Assembly (NCBI GenBank): GCA_018365895.1
Contig: JAGZJD010000089.1
Span: forward strand, 1-7,362
Origin: Lachnospiraceae bacterium
GTDB taxonomy: Bacteria > Bacillota_A > Clostridia > Lachnospirales > Lachnospiraceae
Direction: 5' to 3'
DNA: 7,362 nucleotides
The notes under the pieces were generated by a model. That model did not search any database. It worked only from the letters and a program-made list of their open reading frames with translations, and was not told where the DNA came from. This document shows positions 7,267 through 7,362 of the stretch, piece by piece; position 1 is the stretch's first letter; every line of letters starts with the position of its first letter. A program made the translations under genes and the position numbers.

Positions 7267-7362
7267 CTTTCTCTTATTCAGAGCAGTGGAGGTACAAAGG
7301 ACCTGTGAAGCTGCGGCAACCCCGTCAAGGAAGGTGCCAACCTGAGCGAGCAATCGAACAAT
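7267..7362 (+). ncRNA. SAM-I (S-box) riboswitch, 3' end outside the window
   Basis: The stretch has the S-box signature CTTATTCAGAG (7273-7283), then GTGGAGG, GTGAAGCTGCGGCAACC and GGTGCCAA. Helices can be drawn: P2 GCAG (7283-7286) with CTGC (7311-7314), an inner pair GGT (7291-7293) with ACC (7301-7303), and P3 GGCAACC (7315-7321) closed by GGTGCC (7333-7338). The CTGAGCGAGCAA segment (7342-7353) falls where the P4 region is expected. The 3' strand of P1 and the expression platform lie beyond the window. This class binds S-adenosylmethionine and usually turns off methionine or SAM synthesis or transport genes by premature termination. The regulated gene is not visible, but its promoter is just upstream. 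Confidence 0.9.

Noticed and set aside
1..7362. CRISPR array, tRNA, rRNA or intact insertion sequence
   Set aside because: No regularly spaced identical repeats, cloverleaf, rRNA segment or transposase was seen.

Overview
The window looks like chromosomal DNA of a gut-type Firmicute, most probably a Lachnospiraceae-like Clostridium relative. The signs are moderately AT-rich coding DNA, strong AGGAGG-type ribosome binding sites, Gram-positive surface-protein architecture (SipW/TasA-type signal regions, GLUG-like repeats, Gly-Trp repeats of the InlB-B/Listeria-Bacteroides kind, a Cna-B-like domain, a TGD-hydrophobic-RKK anchor) and a SAM-I riboswitch. The genus cannot be fixed from the sequence alone.

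Layout. Positions 1-125 are a short leader containing a 10-bp inverted repeat and no usable start codon. Four genes follow on the + strand and read as one tightly packed operon: a small TasA/camelysin-like protein (126-647, real start unclear), a 1732-residue secreted adhesin-like protein (647-5845), a second TasA-like protein (5848-6438), and a C-terminally membrane-anchored surface protein (6465-7202). The spacings are a 1-nt TAATG overlap, 2 nt and 26 nt. After the operon comes a sigma-A-type promoter (7211-7239) and then a SAM-I riboswitch aptamer that runs off the window end. It should control a methionine- or SAM-related gene outside the window.

How the genes may work together. The layout is a giant multidomain protein bracketed by two small SipW-type subunits and followed by a protein with an anchor-like tail. 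By analogy with the Bacillus tapA-sipW-tasA matrix operon, this suggests a surface fibre or biofilm-matrix apparatus: small subunits that may polymerise, a long stalk or adhesin, and a cell-surface base. That function is inferred. No dedicated SipW-type signal peptidase and no sortase lies in the window, so both would have to be encoded elsewhere.

The least ordinary points are: (1) the missing start codon of the first gene, next to an inverted repeat whose inversion on paper would supply an in-frame ATG; (2) ten Gly-Trp-type modules in the giant protein that alternate between two kinds; (3) its Cna-B-like C-terminus with a conserved-looking tail but no anchor; (4) the proline-less IIQTGD sorting-like motif in the last protein.
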